Source: Streptomyces pseudovenezuelae (GTDB taxonomy: Bacteria; Actinomycetota; Actinomycetes; Streptomycetales; Streptomycetaceae). From it: a stretch of DNA of 64,000 bases. The stretch lies in the NCBI RefSeq assembly GCF_029892565.1, contig NZ_JARXVH010000005.1, positions 62,001-126,000 of the forward strand. Direction: 5' to 3'. Of the stretch, positions 11,652 to 21,105 are shown one piece after another; the stretch's first letter is position 1, and each line of letters begins with the position of its first letter. Position numbers and translations under genes: made by a program. Below the pieces are notes generated by a model. It saw nothing but the letters and a program-made list of their open reading frames with translations, did no database searches and was not told where the DNA came from.

Positions 11652-13663
11652 GTACCCCCTTTCCGTTCACGGCCGTTGTCGGCCAGGACGACCTGCGGCT
11701 CGCGCTGCTGCTGAACGCCGTCTCCCCGGCGGTCGGCGGTGTGCTGGTGCGCGGCGAGAAGGGCACCGCCAAGTCCACGGCCGTGCGGGCCCTTTCGGCG
11801 CTCATGCCGACGCTGAACGTCGTCGCCGGGTGCCGTTTCTCCTGCGACCCCGACTCCCCCGACCCCGCGTGCCCGGACGGCCCGCACGAGCCGGGGGCGT
11901 TCGAGACGCGCCCGGCCCGGATGGTCGAACTGCCGGTCGGCGCCTCGGAGGACCGCCTCGTCGGCGCCCTCGACATCGAACGGGCGCTGGCCGAGGGCGT
12001 GAAGGCCTTCGAACCCGGCCTGCTCGCCGACGCGCACCGCGGGATCCTCTACGTCGACGAGGTCAACCTCCTCCACGACCACCTGGTCGACCTCCTCCTC
12101 GACGCGGCCGCGATGGGCGCCTCGTACGTCGAACGCGAAGGCGTATCCGTCCGCCACGCCGCCCGCTTCCTGCTCGTCGGCACCATGAACCCCGAAGAGG
12201 GCGAGCTGCGGCCGCAGTTGCTCGACCGGTTCGGCCTGACGGTCGAGGTGGCCGCCTCGCGGGAGCCCGACCAGCGGGTCGAGGTCGTCCGGCGCAGGCT
12301 CGCCTACGACGACGATCCGGCCGGTTTCTCGACGCGTTGGGCGGACGAGGAGACGTCGGTACGGCAACGGATCATCGCCGCGCGGGAGTTGTTGCCGTCG
12401 GTGCGGCTCGGCGACGGGGCGCTGCGGCAGATCGCGGCGACCTGCGCCGCCTTCGAGGTGGACGGCATGCGGGCCGACATCGTGATGGCGCGTACGGCGA
12501 CCGCGCTGGCCGCCTGGGCCGGGCGGACCGACGTGCTCGCCGAGGACGTACGGCAGGCCGCGTTGCTCGCGCTGCCGCACCGCAGGCGCCGTAATCCCTT
12601 TGATGCCCCGGGACTCGACGAGAACAAGCTCGACGAGACGCTGGAGGAGTTCGCGGAGCCGGATGACGATCCCGAGCCGGACGGTGACGGGCCCGGCGAC
12701 GACGGACCGGGCGGGGGCGGCGGGGAGCCGGCGCCGGACGACGCCGGTCCGCAGGACGGCGACACGGGGGCGCAGCCGGAGTCCGGGGAGGACGGCGAGC
12801 AGCAGCCCTCCGGTGCCGGCTCGGGCGAGCAGTCCGCCGTACGGGCCGCCGAGCCCTTCCGTACCAAGGTGCTGAGCGTGCCCGGGATCGGGGCGGGGGC
12901 CGCCGGGCGGCGGTCGCGGGCGCGGACCGAGCACGGGCGGACGACGGGGGCGCGACGGCCCCGCGGAGCGCTCACCAAGCTGCATCTGGCGGCCACCGTG
13001 CAGGCCGCCGCCCCGCATCAGCGGGCGCGTGGGCGGTCCGGGCGGGGGCTGGTGATACGCCGGGACGATCTGCGGCAGGCGACGCGTGAGGGGCGTGAGG
13101 GGAACCTCGTGCTGTTCGTCGTGGACGCGTCCGGGTCGATGGCGGCGCGGCAGCGGATGAGTGCGGTGAAGGGGGCTGTGCTCTCGCTGTTGCTCGACGC
13201 GTATCAGCGGCGGGACAAGGTGGGGTTGGTGACGTTCCGGGGGGCGGCCGCGGATGTCGCCTTGCCTCCTACTTCGTCCGTGGACGCGGCTGCGGTGCGG
13301 CTTGAGTCATTGCCGACGGGTGGGCGTACGCCGCTCGCGGCCGGGCTGCTCAAGGCGCATGACGTGCTGCGGGTGGAGCGGTTGCGGGATCCGGCTCGGC
13401 GGGCGCTGGTCGTCGTGGTGACCGACGGGCGCGCGACGGGTGGGCCCGAGCCGGTGGCGTTGGCCGGGCGGGCGGCTCGGTTGTTCGCGGCGGAGGGGGT
13501 CGCGTCGGTGGTCGTCGACTGTGAGTCGGGGCCCGTGCGGTTGGGGCTCGCCCGGCAGCTCGCGGGTGAGCTGGAGGGAACGGCTGTGACGTTGGACGAG
13601 TTGCGGGCGGACTCCATTGCCGGGCTGGTCAAGGACGTTCAGGGCAACAGGAGGGCCGCGTAA
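11648..13663 (+). CDS. Chelatase ATPase subunit, fused AAA+ and VWA domains (CobN partner)
   Basis: The 671-residue protein combines both motor functions of a class I metal chelatase. The N-terminal AAA+ domain has Walker A GEKGTAKST, Walker B ILYVDEVNLL, and sensor LVGTMNPEEGELRPQLLDRFGL. Residues ~325-395 are a Pro/Gly/Asp/Glu-rich acidic linker. The C-terminal von Willebrand A domain has a metal-ion-dependent adhesion site: VDASGSM, GGRTPL and VTDGRATGG. It corresponds to BchI plus BchD (ChlID-type) and probably takes the role of CobS and CobT with CobN. The GTG start overlaps the cobN stop (GTGA), and its stop overlaps cobO (TAATG). Confidence 0.92.
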
Positions 13664-14262
13664 TGCCTCAAGGGCAGCCGAGTGTCGTGCCGGACGATGG
13701 GCTGACTACTCGCCAGCGGCGCAATCGGGCGCTTGTCGTGGTGCACACGGGGATCGGGAAGGGCAAGTCGACCGCTGCCTTCGGGCTGGCATTGCGGGCC
13801 TGGAATCAGGGGTGGCCCATCGGGGTGTTCCAGTTCGTCAAATCGGCGAAGTGGAAGGTGGGCGAGGAGAACGCGCTCCGAGTGCTGGGGGCTTCCGGGG
13901 AGGGCGGTCCCGTCGACTGGCACAAGATGGGCGAGGGGTGGTCGTGGGTGCAGCGCGACTCCCAGATGGACAACGAGGAGAAGGCTCGCGAGGGGTGGGA
14001 GCAGGTCAAGCGGGATCTGGCCGCTGAGACGTACCGGCTTTATGTGCTGGATGAGTTCGCCTATCCGATGCATTGGGGGTGGGTGGACACGGACGAGGTG
14101 ATCGAGGTGCTGCGGGGTCGGCCCGGGAACCAGCACGTCGTGATCACGGGGCGGAACGCTCCTGAGAAGCTCGTCGAGTTCGCCGATCTTGTGACTGACA
14201 TGTCCAAGGTCAAGCACCCTATGGACGCCGGCCAGAAGGGCCAGAGGGGTATCGAGTGGTGA
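13663..14262 (+). CDS. cobO: Cob(I)yrinic acid a,c-diamide adenosyltransferase
   Basis: This 199-residue protein is a CobA/CobO/BtuR-type ATP:corrinoid adenosyltransferase that transfers the 5'-deoxyadenosyl group from ATP to Co(I). The P-loop HTGIGKGKSTAAFG is diagnostic and followed by QFVKSAKWKVGEENAL, LYVLDEFAYPMHWGWVD and HVVITGRNAPEKLVEFADLVTDM, all standard for the family. The start codon shares one base with the upstream stop (TAATG), and cobB begins 4 bp after its stop, so it is clearly part of the same operon. Confidence 0.95.
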   Translation: MPQGQPSVVPDDGLTTRQRRNRALVVVHTGIGKGKSTAAFGLALRAWNQGWPIGVFQFVKSAKWKVGEENALRVLGASGEGGPVDWHKMGEGWSWVQRDSQMDNEEKAREGWEQVKRDLAAETYRLYVLDEFAYPMHWGWVDTDEVIEVLRGRPGNQHVVITGRNAPEKLVEFADLVTDMSKVKHPMDAGQKGQRGIEW

Positions 14263-14266
14263 CCGC

Positions 14267-15778
14267 GTGACTTCTTCCCCGTCCTCCGTCTCCGTGCCTC
14301 GGCTGGTCATTGCCGCGCCGTCTTCCGGCAGCGGTAAGACCACCGTTGCCACGGGGTTGATGGCTGCGCTGACCGCGCGGGGGCTTGTTGTGTCTCCGCA
14401 CAAGGTCGGGCCCGACTACATCGATCCCGGGTATCACGCGCTCGCCACCGGGCGGGTGGGGCGGAATCTCGACGCGTATCTGTGTGGGCCGGAGTTGGTC
14501 GGGCCACTGTTCGCGCATGGCGCGCGCGGGTGTGATCTCGCCGTTGTCGAGGGCGTGATGGGGATGTACGACGGGGCCGCCGGGGAGGGTGAACTGGCGT
14601 CCACCGCTCATGTGGCGAAGTTGCTGCGGGCGCCTGTCGTGCTTGTCGTCGACGCGTCTTCGCAGTCTCGGTCGGTTGCGGCGCTGGTGCATGGGTTTGC
14701 TTCCTGGGATCCGGAGGTTCGGGTCGGGGGCGTGATTCTCAACAAGGTCGCTTCTGATCGGCATGAGGAGTTGTTGCGGGAGGCGTTGGAGTCGGCCGGG
14801 GTGCCGGTGCTCGGGGTGTTGCGGCGGGTGGCTCAGGTGGATACGCCGTCCAGGCACTTGGGATTGGTGCCGGTCGCCGAGCGGCAGTCGGCTGCGGTTG
14901 AGGCTGTTGCCGCGATGGCTGCGCAGGTTGAGCGTGGGTGTGATCTGGAAGGGCTGCTCTCGCTGGCGCGCGGTGCGGGGGCGTTGTCCTGTGCGGCTTG
15001 GGATGCGGCTGAGTCCTTGGCCTCTTCGCCCCCGCCGCCCCTACCCGTCCCATCCCTGGGGGCTGCCGCCCCCGAACCCCCGCTTCGGCCTGGACGGCCT
15101 CGTCCTCAAACGCCGGACGGGCTGAAAGACAAAGACCCGGACGGGGCGGAAGACAAAGCCCCGGGCCGGCGCCCAGAAGTCAGAATTGCCGTCGCCGGTG
15201 GTCCCGCCTTCACCTTCTCCTACGCCGAGCACGCCGAGCTCCTCACCGCCGCCGGTGCCGAAGTCGTCACCTTCGATCCCCTTCACGACGAGCAACTCCC
15301 CGACGGGACACGCGGGTTGGTCATCGGAGGTGGGTTCCCTGAGGTGTACGCCGCCGAGTTGTCCGCCAACGAACCCCTCCGCAAAGCCGTCGCCGCCCTC
15401 GCAGAGACCTCCGCTCCCGTTGCCGCCGAGTGTGCCGGGTTGCTTTATCTGTGTCGGGAGTTGGACGGGCTGCCGATGTGCGGCGTGCTCGATGCGGACG
15501 CCCGGATGAGCGAGCGGCTCACGCTCGGGTATCGGGATGCCGTGGCCGTGAGTGACAGCGTGCTGGCCGTGGCCGGGACTCGGATGCGGGGGCACGAGTT
15601 TCATCGGACGGTCGTCGAGCCGGGGGCCGGGATGGTTGCCGCGTGGGGTGTGCGTGCTCCCGAGCGGCGCCTCGAAGGATTCGTACAAGAAAGCGTGCAC
15701 GCGAGTTATCTGCACACGCACTGGGCGTCCGAGCCCGGTGTCGCCCTTAGGTTCGTGGAGAGGTGCCGGACGTCATGA
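14267..15778 (+). CDS. cobB: Cobyrinic/hydrogenobyrinic acid a,c-diamide synthase with repeat-derived linker
   Basis: The 503-residue enzyme amidates carboxylates a and c of the corrin ring using glutamine and ATP. The N-terminal domain has P-loop APSSGSGKTTVATGLM and KVGPDYIDPGYH. The C-terminal glutamine amidotransferase domain has the nucleophile in AAECAGLLYLCREL. Between them, residues ~255-300 form a Pro-rich then Asp/Lys-rich linker that is longer than usual and is encoded by a sequence resembling a Streptomyces intergenic repeat (see 15031-15150). The GTG start at 14267 was chosen for its short 4 bp gap to cobO; the gene overlaps cobI by 4 bp. Confidence 0.93.
   Translation: MTSSPSSVSVPRLVIAAPSSGSGKTTVATGLMAALTARGLVVSPHKVGPDYIDPGYHALATGRVGRNLDAYLCGPELVGPLFAHGARGCDLAVVEGVMGMYDGAAGEGELASTAHVAKLLRAPVVLVVDASSQSRSVAALVHGFASWDPEVRVGGVILNKVASDRHEELLREALESAGVPVLGVLRRVAQVDTPSRHLGLVPVAERQSAAVEAVAAMAAQVERGCDLEGLLSLARGAGALSCAAWDAAESLASSPPPPLPVPSLGAAAPEPPLRPGRPRPQTPDGLKDKDPDGAEDKAPGRRPEVRIAVAGGPAFTFSYAEHAELLTAAGAEVVTFDPLHDEQLPDGTRGLVIGGGFPEVYAAELSANEPLRKAVAALAETSAPVAAECAGLLYLCRELDGLPMCGVLDADARMSERLTLGYRDAVAVSDSVLAVAGTRMRGHEFHRTVVEPGAGMVAAWGVRAPERRLEGFVQESVHASYLHTHWASEPGVALRFVERCRTS
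15031..15150. repeat. Dispersed Streptomyces-type repeat inside cobB, read in frame
   Basis: The segment includes CTGGGGGCTGCCGCCCCC, AACCCCCGCTTCGGCCTG and CGTCCTCAAACGCCGGACGG followed by GCTGAAAGAC. I recognise this string as the kind of multi-copy extragenic element found between genes in many Streptomyces chromosomes. Here it lies wholly inside cobB without breaking the frame and encodes the interdomain linker. Base pairing in GGGGGCTGCCGCCCCC gives a strong hairpin. Copy number in this genome cannot be checked here. Confidence 0.6.
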
Positions 15779-16506
15779 GCAGCAGGCTGATCGGAGTCGG
15801 GGTGGGTCCCGGCGATCCCGAGCTGGTGACCGTCAAGGGCGTCAACGCGCTGCGGGCCGCCGATGTCGTCGTCGTGCCCGTCATGGACACGGGTGACCGG
15901 GGGCGGGCTGAGGCGACCGTGCTGCACTACGTGCCCGAGGAGAAGGTCGTACGGGTCGTGTTCGCCCTGAATGAGCGCAGTGATCGGGGGCGGCGGGAAG
16001 CCGCCTGGGATGCCGCCGGGGGGCGGGTGGCGCAGTTGCTCCGCGAGCTTGGGAACGTTGCCTTTGCCACCATCGGCGATCCCAATGTGTATTCCACCTT
16101 CACCTATCTCGCGCAGACCATCGCCGAGTCGGTGCCGGGGACCGTCATCGAGACCGTGCCCGGGATCACCGCCATGCAGGATCTCGCGGCCCGGTCCGGG
16201 GCCGTGCTGACGGAGGGAACCGAGCCGCTGACCCTCGTGCCCGTCACCGCCGGGGCCGCCGTGCTCAAGGACGCCCTCGCCGGGCCCGGCACGGTCGTCG
16301 CGTACAAGTTCGGGCGGCAGGCCGGTGAGGTCGCCGAGGCGCTGCGCGAGACCGGGCGGATCGACGATGCGGTGTGGGGCTCGGCTCTGGGGCTGGAGTC
16401 CGAGTCCATTCGGCCGGCCGCCGAACTGGACGGGACTCCGTTGCCGTATCTCTCCACGCTCATCGCGCCCGCGCGGCGCGACGGCGGGCGGGGTGGGAAA
16501 TTGTGA
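15775..16506 (+). CDS. cobI: Precorrin-2 C20-methyltransferase
   Basis: The 243-residue SAM-dependent methyltransferase adds the C-20 methyl group to (cobalt-)precorrin-2. The family motifs are GVGVGPGDPELVTVKG at the N-terminus, the loop around FATIGDPNVYST, and VPGITAMQDLAARSG. FALNERSDRGRREAAW and YKFGRQ also fit CobI/CbiL rather than the other corrin methylases. The ATG at 15775 overlaps the cobB stop by 4 bp; earlier in-frame codons were rejected. It is the last gene of the first cob unit, ending 36 bp from the convergent ZIP transporter gene. Confidence 0.93.
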   Translation: MSSRLIGVGVGPGDPELVTVKGVNALRAADVVVVPVMDTGDRGRAEATVLHYVPEEKVVRVVFALNERSDRGRREAAWDAAGGRVAQLLRELGNVAFATIGDPNVYSTFTYLAQTIAESVPGTVIETVPGITAMQDLAARSGAVLTEGTEPLTLVPVTAGAAVLKDALAGPGTVVAYKFGRQAGEVAEALRETGRIDDAVWGSALGLESESIRPAAELDGTPLPYLSTLIAPARRDGGRGGKL

Positions 16507-16541
16507 GCCCGGGCGGCAGAGCCCTGGTGACGGCCGCCGGA

Positions 16542-17270
16542 TCAACCGGCCAGGCCCACCACCAGCCAGATGAAGCCCACGCCCGCGACCGTGCACAGCA
16601 GGGTCGAGCGGGCGGGGTGTTCGTGGTGGGCCTCGGGGAGGATCTCGGCGGCGGCCAGGTAGAGGAGCACGCCGGCGAAGAGGCCGAGATAACCGCCGAG
16701 CAGGCCCTCCGGGATGCTGACGAAGGCCGTCGAGGCCGCGCCCACGACCGGGGCCAGCGCGTCCGCGAACAGCATGGTCAGCGCCTTGCGGCGGGCGTTT
16801 CCGTACAGGCTCGTGATCGTGTACGTGTTGAAGCCGTCCGCGAAGTCGTGGGCGACGACCGCCAGCGCGACCGCCGTGCCCATGCCGCCGCCGACCTGGA
16901 AGGCCGCGCCGATCGCCACGCCGTCCATGGCGCTGTGGCCGACCATCGCCGAGGCCGCCGTGAGGCCCACCTCGGGGGCGCGGCCGTTGTGCTCGTCCCC
17001 GCCGTGGGAGGCCTGACGGGCGGCGAGCAGACGTTCGACCAGATGGGCCAGCAGGAAGCCGGCCACGAAGAGCAGCAGGGCCGCCGGTACGCCGAAGATG
17101 TCGTCGCCCGCGGCCTGCAGCGCCTCCGGCAGCAGGTCCAGGCCGACCACGCCCAGCATCAGGCCACCCGCCAGGCCCAGGACCAGATGGCGGCGGTCGG
17201 TGACCCGCTGTGCCGTCCAGCCGCCGGCCAGCGTCATCAGGAACGCGCCGAGCGCGACGAAGACCGCCAT
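16542..17270 (-). CDS. ZIP family divalent metal transporter
   Basis: The 242-residue protein has about eight hydrophobic segments and the ZIP signature in transmembrane helices IV and V: MVGHSAMDGVAIG and VAHDFADGFNTYTIT, with metal-liganding His and Asp residues. A His-containing loop (ASHGGDEHN) separates helices III and IV, as usual for the family. ZIP proteins bring zinc, iron, manganese or sometimes cobalt into the cytoplasm. It lies on the opposite strand inside the cobalamin cluster, so supply of Co2+ is an attractive but unproven role. It converges on cobI and diverges from cobM. Confidence 0.87.
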   Translation of the reverse strand: MAVFVALGAFLMTLAGGWTAQRVTDRRHLVLGLAGGLMLGVVGLDLLPEALQAAGDDIFGVPAALLLFVAGFLLAHLVERLLAARQASHGGDEHNGRAPEVGLTAASAMVGHSAMDGVAIGAAFQVGGGMGTAVALAVVAHDFADGFNTYTITSLYGNARRKALTMLFADALAPVVGAASTAFVSIPEGLLGGYLGLFAGVLLYLAAAEILPEAHHEHPARSTLLCTVAGVGFIWLVVGLAG

Positions 17271-17366
17271 GTGCCCTTGCTATCCGATCAACCCCCGTTC
17301 GCGCACATCCAGCGGGCGCGGCGGCACCACCCGTAAGACCTTTTGTCCAGAGAGGACCGTTTTCTG

Positions 17367-18185
17367 ATGGCCGATGCCCCCACCGGCAAGGTGACCTTCG
17401 TCGGTGCCGGCCCCGGCGCCGCCGACCTGCTGACGTTCCGTGCCGCGCGCGCCATCGCCGAGGCCGACGTCGTGATCTGGGCGGCCAGCCTGGTGCAGGC
17501 GGAGGTCCTCGACCACGCGCGCGAGGGCGCCGAGATCATGGACTCGGCGACGATGTCCCTGGAGGACGTGGTTGCCGTGTACGAGCGGGCCCACGCGGAA
17601 GGATTGCGGGTCGCTCGTATTCACTCCGGCGATCCCGCCCTGTGGGGCGGTACCCAGGAACAGCTCGACCGGTGTGCCCGGATCGGGATCGCGACCGAGA
17701 TCGTGCCCGGGGTCTCCGCCTTCTCCGCCGTCGCCGCCCTCGCGCAGCGCGAGCTGACCATCCCCGAGGTCGCGCAGTCCGTCGTCCTCACCCGGCTCGG
17801 CGGCGGCAAGACGCCGATGCCGCCCGGCGAGGAGGTCCGCGAGTTCGCCCGGCACGGCACCACCATGGCGGTCTTCCTGTCGGCGGCCCGCAGCGGGCAG
17901 CTCGTGCGGGAGCTGCTGGAGGGCGGCTACCCGACGTCGACCCCGGTCGTGGTCGCATACCAGGCGACCTGGCCCGAGGAACTGCTCGTGCGCTGCACGA
18001 TCGGCACCCTGGAGGAGACCGTCAAGGAGCACAAGCTGTGGAAGCACACGCTGTTCCTGGTCGGCCCCGCGCTGGCCGCCGAGGGCACGCGCTCGCACCT
18101 GTATCACCCCGGTCACTTCCACGGCTATCGCAAGGCGGATCCTGAGGCTCGTCGGGCGTTGCGCGAGCGAGGGGCGAGTACGTGA
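17367..18185 (+). CDS. cobM: Precorrin-4 C11-methyltransferase
   Basis: The 272-residue SAM methyltransferase acts on (cobalt-)precorrin-4. FVGAGPGAADLLTFRAARAI at the N-terminus with VIWAASLV, RIHSGDPALWGGTQEQLD and VPGVSAFSAVAALAQREL are characteristic of CobM/CbiF. The C-terminus has LFLVGPAL and the HLYHPGHFHGYR tail. The ATG at 17367 has an AGAGAGGA ribosome site 10 bp upstream; the longer frame would include that site within coding sequence. It opens the second cob transcription unit and overlaps cobL by 4 bp. No riboswitch was found in its 96 bp upstream region. Confidence 0.93.
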   Translation: MADAPTGKVTFVGAGPGAADLLTFRAARAIAEADVVIWAASLVQAEVLDHAREGAEIMDSATMSLEDVVAVYERAHAEGLRVARIHSGDPALWGGTQEQLDRCARIGIATEIVPGVSAFSAVAALAQRELTIPEVAQSVVLTRLGGGKTPMPPGEEVREFARHGTTMAVFLSAARSGQLVRELLEGGYPTSTPVVVAYQATWPEELLVRCTIGTLEETVKEHKLWKHTLFLVGPALAAEGTRSHLYHPGHFHGYRKADPEARRALRERGAST

Positions 18186-19414
18186 TCACCGTCATCGGTA
18201 CGGGGACGGGGGCGCCGCCTGCCCCGGAGGCGCTGGCCGGTGCCGAGCTGGTCGTCGGCGGGCGGCGGCACCTGGACGCCGTACGGCTGCCGGAGACGGC
18301 CGAGCGGATCGTCCTCGGTCCGCTGGCGCCGGCGCTCGACACGATCGAGGAGTACGTCGGCAAGGACCGGCCGGTCGCCGTGCTGGCCTCGGGCGACCCC
18401 GGGTTCTTCGGGATCGTGCGGGCGCTGGCCGAGCGGTTCGGGTCCGCGCTGCTGGATGTGCGGCCCGGGGTCTCGTCCGTCGCCACCGCCTTCGCGCGGC
18501 TCGGGCTGGCCTGGGACGACGCCGTGGTCGTCAGCGCGCACGGGCGGGAACTGCGGACGGCCGTCAATGTCTGCCGGGCCCATCCCAAGGTGGCTGTGCT
18601 GACCGGGCCGGGCGCGGGGCCCGCCGAGTTGGGTGCCGCGCTGCCCGGCGGGCGGGTGCTCGTCGTGGCGAGTGCGCTGGGTGATCCCGAGCACGAGCGC
18701 GTGGAGCGGGTGACGGCCGCCGAGGCCGCCGCCCGTGACTGGGGTACGGCGGTGAGTGTGGTGCTGTGCCTCGACGAGACGCGGGTACTGGGCGCCGTGC
18801 GGACGGTGGCGGGGGCGCCCGGCGGGCCGGAGCGATGGGCCTTGGACGAGCGGGAGTTCACGCACCGCGACTCGATGATCACCAAGTTCGAGGTGCGCGC
18901 CCTCGCGCTGGCCCGGCTCGGTCCGCGGCTGGGTGATCTGGTCTGGGACGTCGGCGCCGGGTCCGGGTCCGTGGCCGTCGAGTGTGCGCGGCTCGGGGCC
19001 GCCGTCGTCGCCGTCGAGAAGACCGCGGACGGTGTCGAGCGGATTCGCGCCAATGCCGTGGCCCACGGTGTCGATGTGCAGGTGGTGCACGGCGAGGCGC
19101 CGGTCGCACTGTCCCAACTCGACGATCCCGACGCCGTGTTCGTCGGCGGCGGCGGGCGCGAACTGCCCGTCATCGTCACCGCGTGTGCCCGTCGGGCCCG
19201 GCGGTCGGTCGTCGTCGCGATGGCCGCCCTCGACCGGGTACCGGTCACGCGTCAGGCGCTCGTCGGCGCCGGGTTCGACTGCGACGGCGTGCTGTTGCAG
19301 TCCTCGCGGCTCGCGCCGCTGCCGGGGGACGTGACCCGGCTGGCGGCGACCAATCCCGTCTTTCTGCTGTGGGGGACCCGAACCCCCGTCTCTCGTGAAG
19401 GAGTTGCTCAGTGA
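18182..19414 (+). CDS. cobL: Bifunctional precorrin C5/C15-methyltransferase (decarboxylating), CbiE-CbiT fusion
   Basis: The 410-residue protein has two domains. Residues ~1-200 are a tetrapyrrole methylase (CbiE) with VIGTGTGAP at the start, LASGDPGFFGIVRALAER and RPGVSSVATAFARLG. Residues ~215-400 are a class I SAM methyltransferase (CbiT) with VWDVGAGSGSVAVECARLG and a following acidic residue in VAVEKTADG. Together they methylate C5 and C15 and decarboxylate ring C. The GTG start overlaps the cobM stop, and the gene overlaps cobJ by 4 bp. Confidence 0.93.
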   Translation: MITVIGTGTGAPPAPEALAGAELVVGGRRHLDAVRLPETAERIVLGPLAPALDTIEEYVGKDRPVAVLASGDPGFFGIVRALAERFGSALLDVRPGVSSVATAFARLGLAWDDAVVVSAHGRELRTAVNVCRAHPKVAVLTGPGAGPAELGAALPGGRVLVVASALGDPEHERVERVTAAEAAARDWGTAVSVVLCLDETRVLGAVRTVAGAPGGPERWALDEREFTHRDSMITKFEVRALALARLGPRLGDLVWDVGAGSGSVAVECARLGAAVVAVEKTADGVERIRANAVAHGVDVQVVHGEAPVALSQLDDPDAVFVGGGGRELPVIVTACARRARRSVVVAMAALDRVPVTRQALVGAGFDCDGVLLQSSRLAPLPGDVTRLAATNPVFLLWGTRTPVSREGVAQ

Positions 19415-21105
19415 TCGGCCTCATTTCCGCCACCGCGGCGGGGGCGGCGGCGCGCGACCGGCTGGCCGCGGCGTGGCCGGAGCGGACGCGCGTGTACGAG
19501 GGTCCCGTCGGGGACGCCGTACGGACCGCGTTCGCTCAGTGCGAGCAGCTCGTGTGTTTCCTCGCCACGGGAGCTGTGGTGCGGCTGGTGGCACCCCTGT
19601 TGGCCGACAAGCGGACCGACCCCGGGGTCGTGTGCGTCGACGAGGGCGCGCGGTTCGCCGTGTCGCTGGTCGGCGGCCACGGCGGCGGGGCCAACGAACT
19701 CGCCCGCGAGGTCGCTGAGTTGCTGGGGGCCGAGCCCGTGGTGACCACGGCCACGGATGCGGTGGGGGTGCCGGGCCTGGACACCCTCGGGTTCCCTGTG
19801 GAGGGCGATGTCGCCGGGGTGTCGCGGGCGCTGCTGGACGGCGAACCCGTCTCCCTGGACGCCGAGTTGGCGTGGCCGCTGCCGCCGCTGCGAGTGTCGG
19901 ACAGGGGCGGCGCGTACGTCATCCGTGTCACCGATCGCGCCGTCGAGCCCGGCGAGCGGGAGGTCGTGCTGCGGCCGCCGTCCCTCGTCGTCGGGGTCGG
20001 CGCCTCCAAGGGCGCACCCGTGAACGAAGTGCTCGGGTTGATCTCGGACGCTCTGCGTGAGGCGGGACTGTCCGCCGGCAACATCGCCGAACTCGCCACT
20101 GTCGACGCCAAGGCGGACGAACCCGGCATCGTCCAGGCGGCTCAGCGGCTGGGCGTGCCACTGGTGGCCTACTCCGCCGAGGAGTTGGCAGCGGTAGAGG
20201 TGCCCAATCCGTCCGACGCGCCACTCGCGGCCGTGGGCACACCGTCCGTCGCGGAGGCCGCCGCGCTCGTGGGCGGAGGCGAACTCCTGGTCCCCAAGCG
20301 GAAGTCGGAGCGTGCCGACGGGCAGCCCGCGATGGCGACCTGTGCCGTCGTACGGCGCCTCGCGCGCGGCCGGCTCGCGGTGGTCGGGCTCGGGCCCGGC
20401 GCCCGGGACCTGCTCACCCCGCGCGCGAAGGCCGAACTGCGGCGGGCCTCTGTGCTCGTGGGGCTCGACCAGTACGTCGACCAGATCCGCGATCTGCTGC
20501 GCCCCGGGACCCTGGTCCTGGAGTCGGGGCTCGGTGCCGAGGAGGAGCGGGCCCGTACCGCCGTCGCCGAGGCGCGCAAGGGGCAGGCGGTCGCGCTGAT
20601 CGGCAGCGGTGACGCCGGGGTGTACGCGATGGCCTCGCCCGCGCTCGCGGAGGCGTCCGACGACATCGACGTGGTCGGAGTCCCGGGCGTGACCGCCGCG
20701 TTGGCCGCCTCGGCGATCCTCGGGGCGCCGCTCGGCCACGACCACGTCTCCATCAGCCTCTCGGATCTGCACACGCCGTGGGAGGTCATCGAGCGTCGGG
20801 TGCGGGCCGCGGCCGAGGCGGACATCGTGGTGACGTTCTACAACCCGCGCAGCCGGGGCCGAGGCTGGCAGCTCCCGAAGGCGCTGGCGATCCTCGCCGA
20901 GCACCGGGAGCCTGTGACGCCGGTCGGGGTCGTACGCAACGCGTCACGGCCGGACGAATCCAGCCGGGTCACGACACTCCTCTCGCTGGATCCGACGACG
21001 GTCGACATGATGACGGTCGTGACCGTGGGCAACACGGCGACCCGTGAGATCGCCGGGCGCATGGTGACGCCGCGCGGCTACCGCTGGCAGGAGGGCGCCC
21101 AGTGA
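19411..21105 (+). CDS. cobJ: CbiG-CobJ fusion: ring-contraction protein and precorrin-3B C17-methyltransferase
   Basis: The 564-residue protein has three parts. Residues ~1-190 match the CbiG N-terminal and middle regions (FLATGAVVRLVAPLLADK, VCVDEGARFAVSLVGGHGGGAN, VTTATDAVGVPGLDTLG). Residues ~195-305 match the CbiG C-terminal/CobE-like domain (VVGVGASKGAPVNEV, LATVDAKADEPGI). Residues ~325-560 are a CobJ/CbiH methylase (VVGLGPGARDLLTPRA, LIGSGDAGVYAMASP, SISLSDLHTPWE, VTFYNPRSRGRGWQL). It links lactone opening with the C17 methylation that contracts the ring. GTG start; overlaps cobL and cobH by 4 bp each. Confidence 0.93.
   Translation: MIGLISATAAGAAARDRLAAAWPERTRVYEGPVGDAVRTAFAQCEQLVCFLATGAVVRLVAPLLADKRTDPGVVCVDEGARFAVSLVGGHGGGANELAREVAELLGAEPVVTTATDAVGVPGLDTLGFPVEGDVAGVSRALLDGEPVSLDAELAWPLPPLRVSDRGGAYVIRVTDRAVEPGEREVVLRPPSLVVGVGASKGAPVNEVLGLISDALREAGLSAGNIAELATVDAKADEPGIVQAAQRLGVPLVAYSAEELAAVEVPNPSDAPLAAVGTPSVAEAAALVGGGELLVPKRKSERADGQPAMATCAVVRRLARGRLAVVGLGPGARDLLTPRAKAELRRASVLVGLDQYVDQIRDLLRPGTLVLESGLGAEEERARTAVAEARKGQAVALIGSGDAGVYAMASPALAEASDDIDVVGVPGVTAALAASAILGAPLGHDHVSISLSDLHTPWEVIERRVRAAAEADIVVTFYNPRSRGRGWQLPKALAILAEHREPVTPVGVVRNASRPDESSRVTTLLSLDPTTVDMMTVVTVGNTATREIAGRMVTPRGYRWQEGAQ

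Noticed and set aside
17271..17366. Possible second cobalamin riboswitch before cobM
   Set aside because: Only 96 bp and no B12 box; too short for the aptamer.
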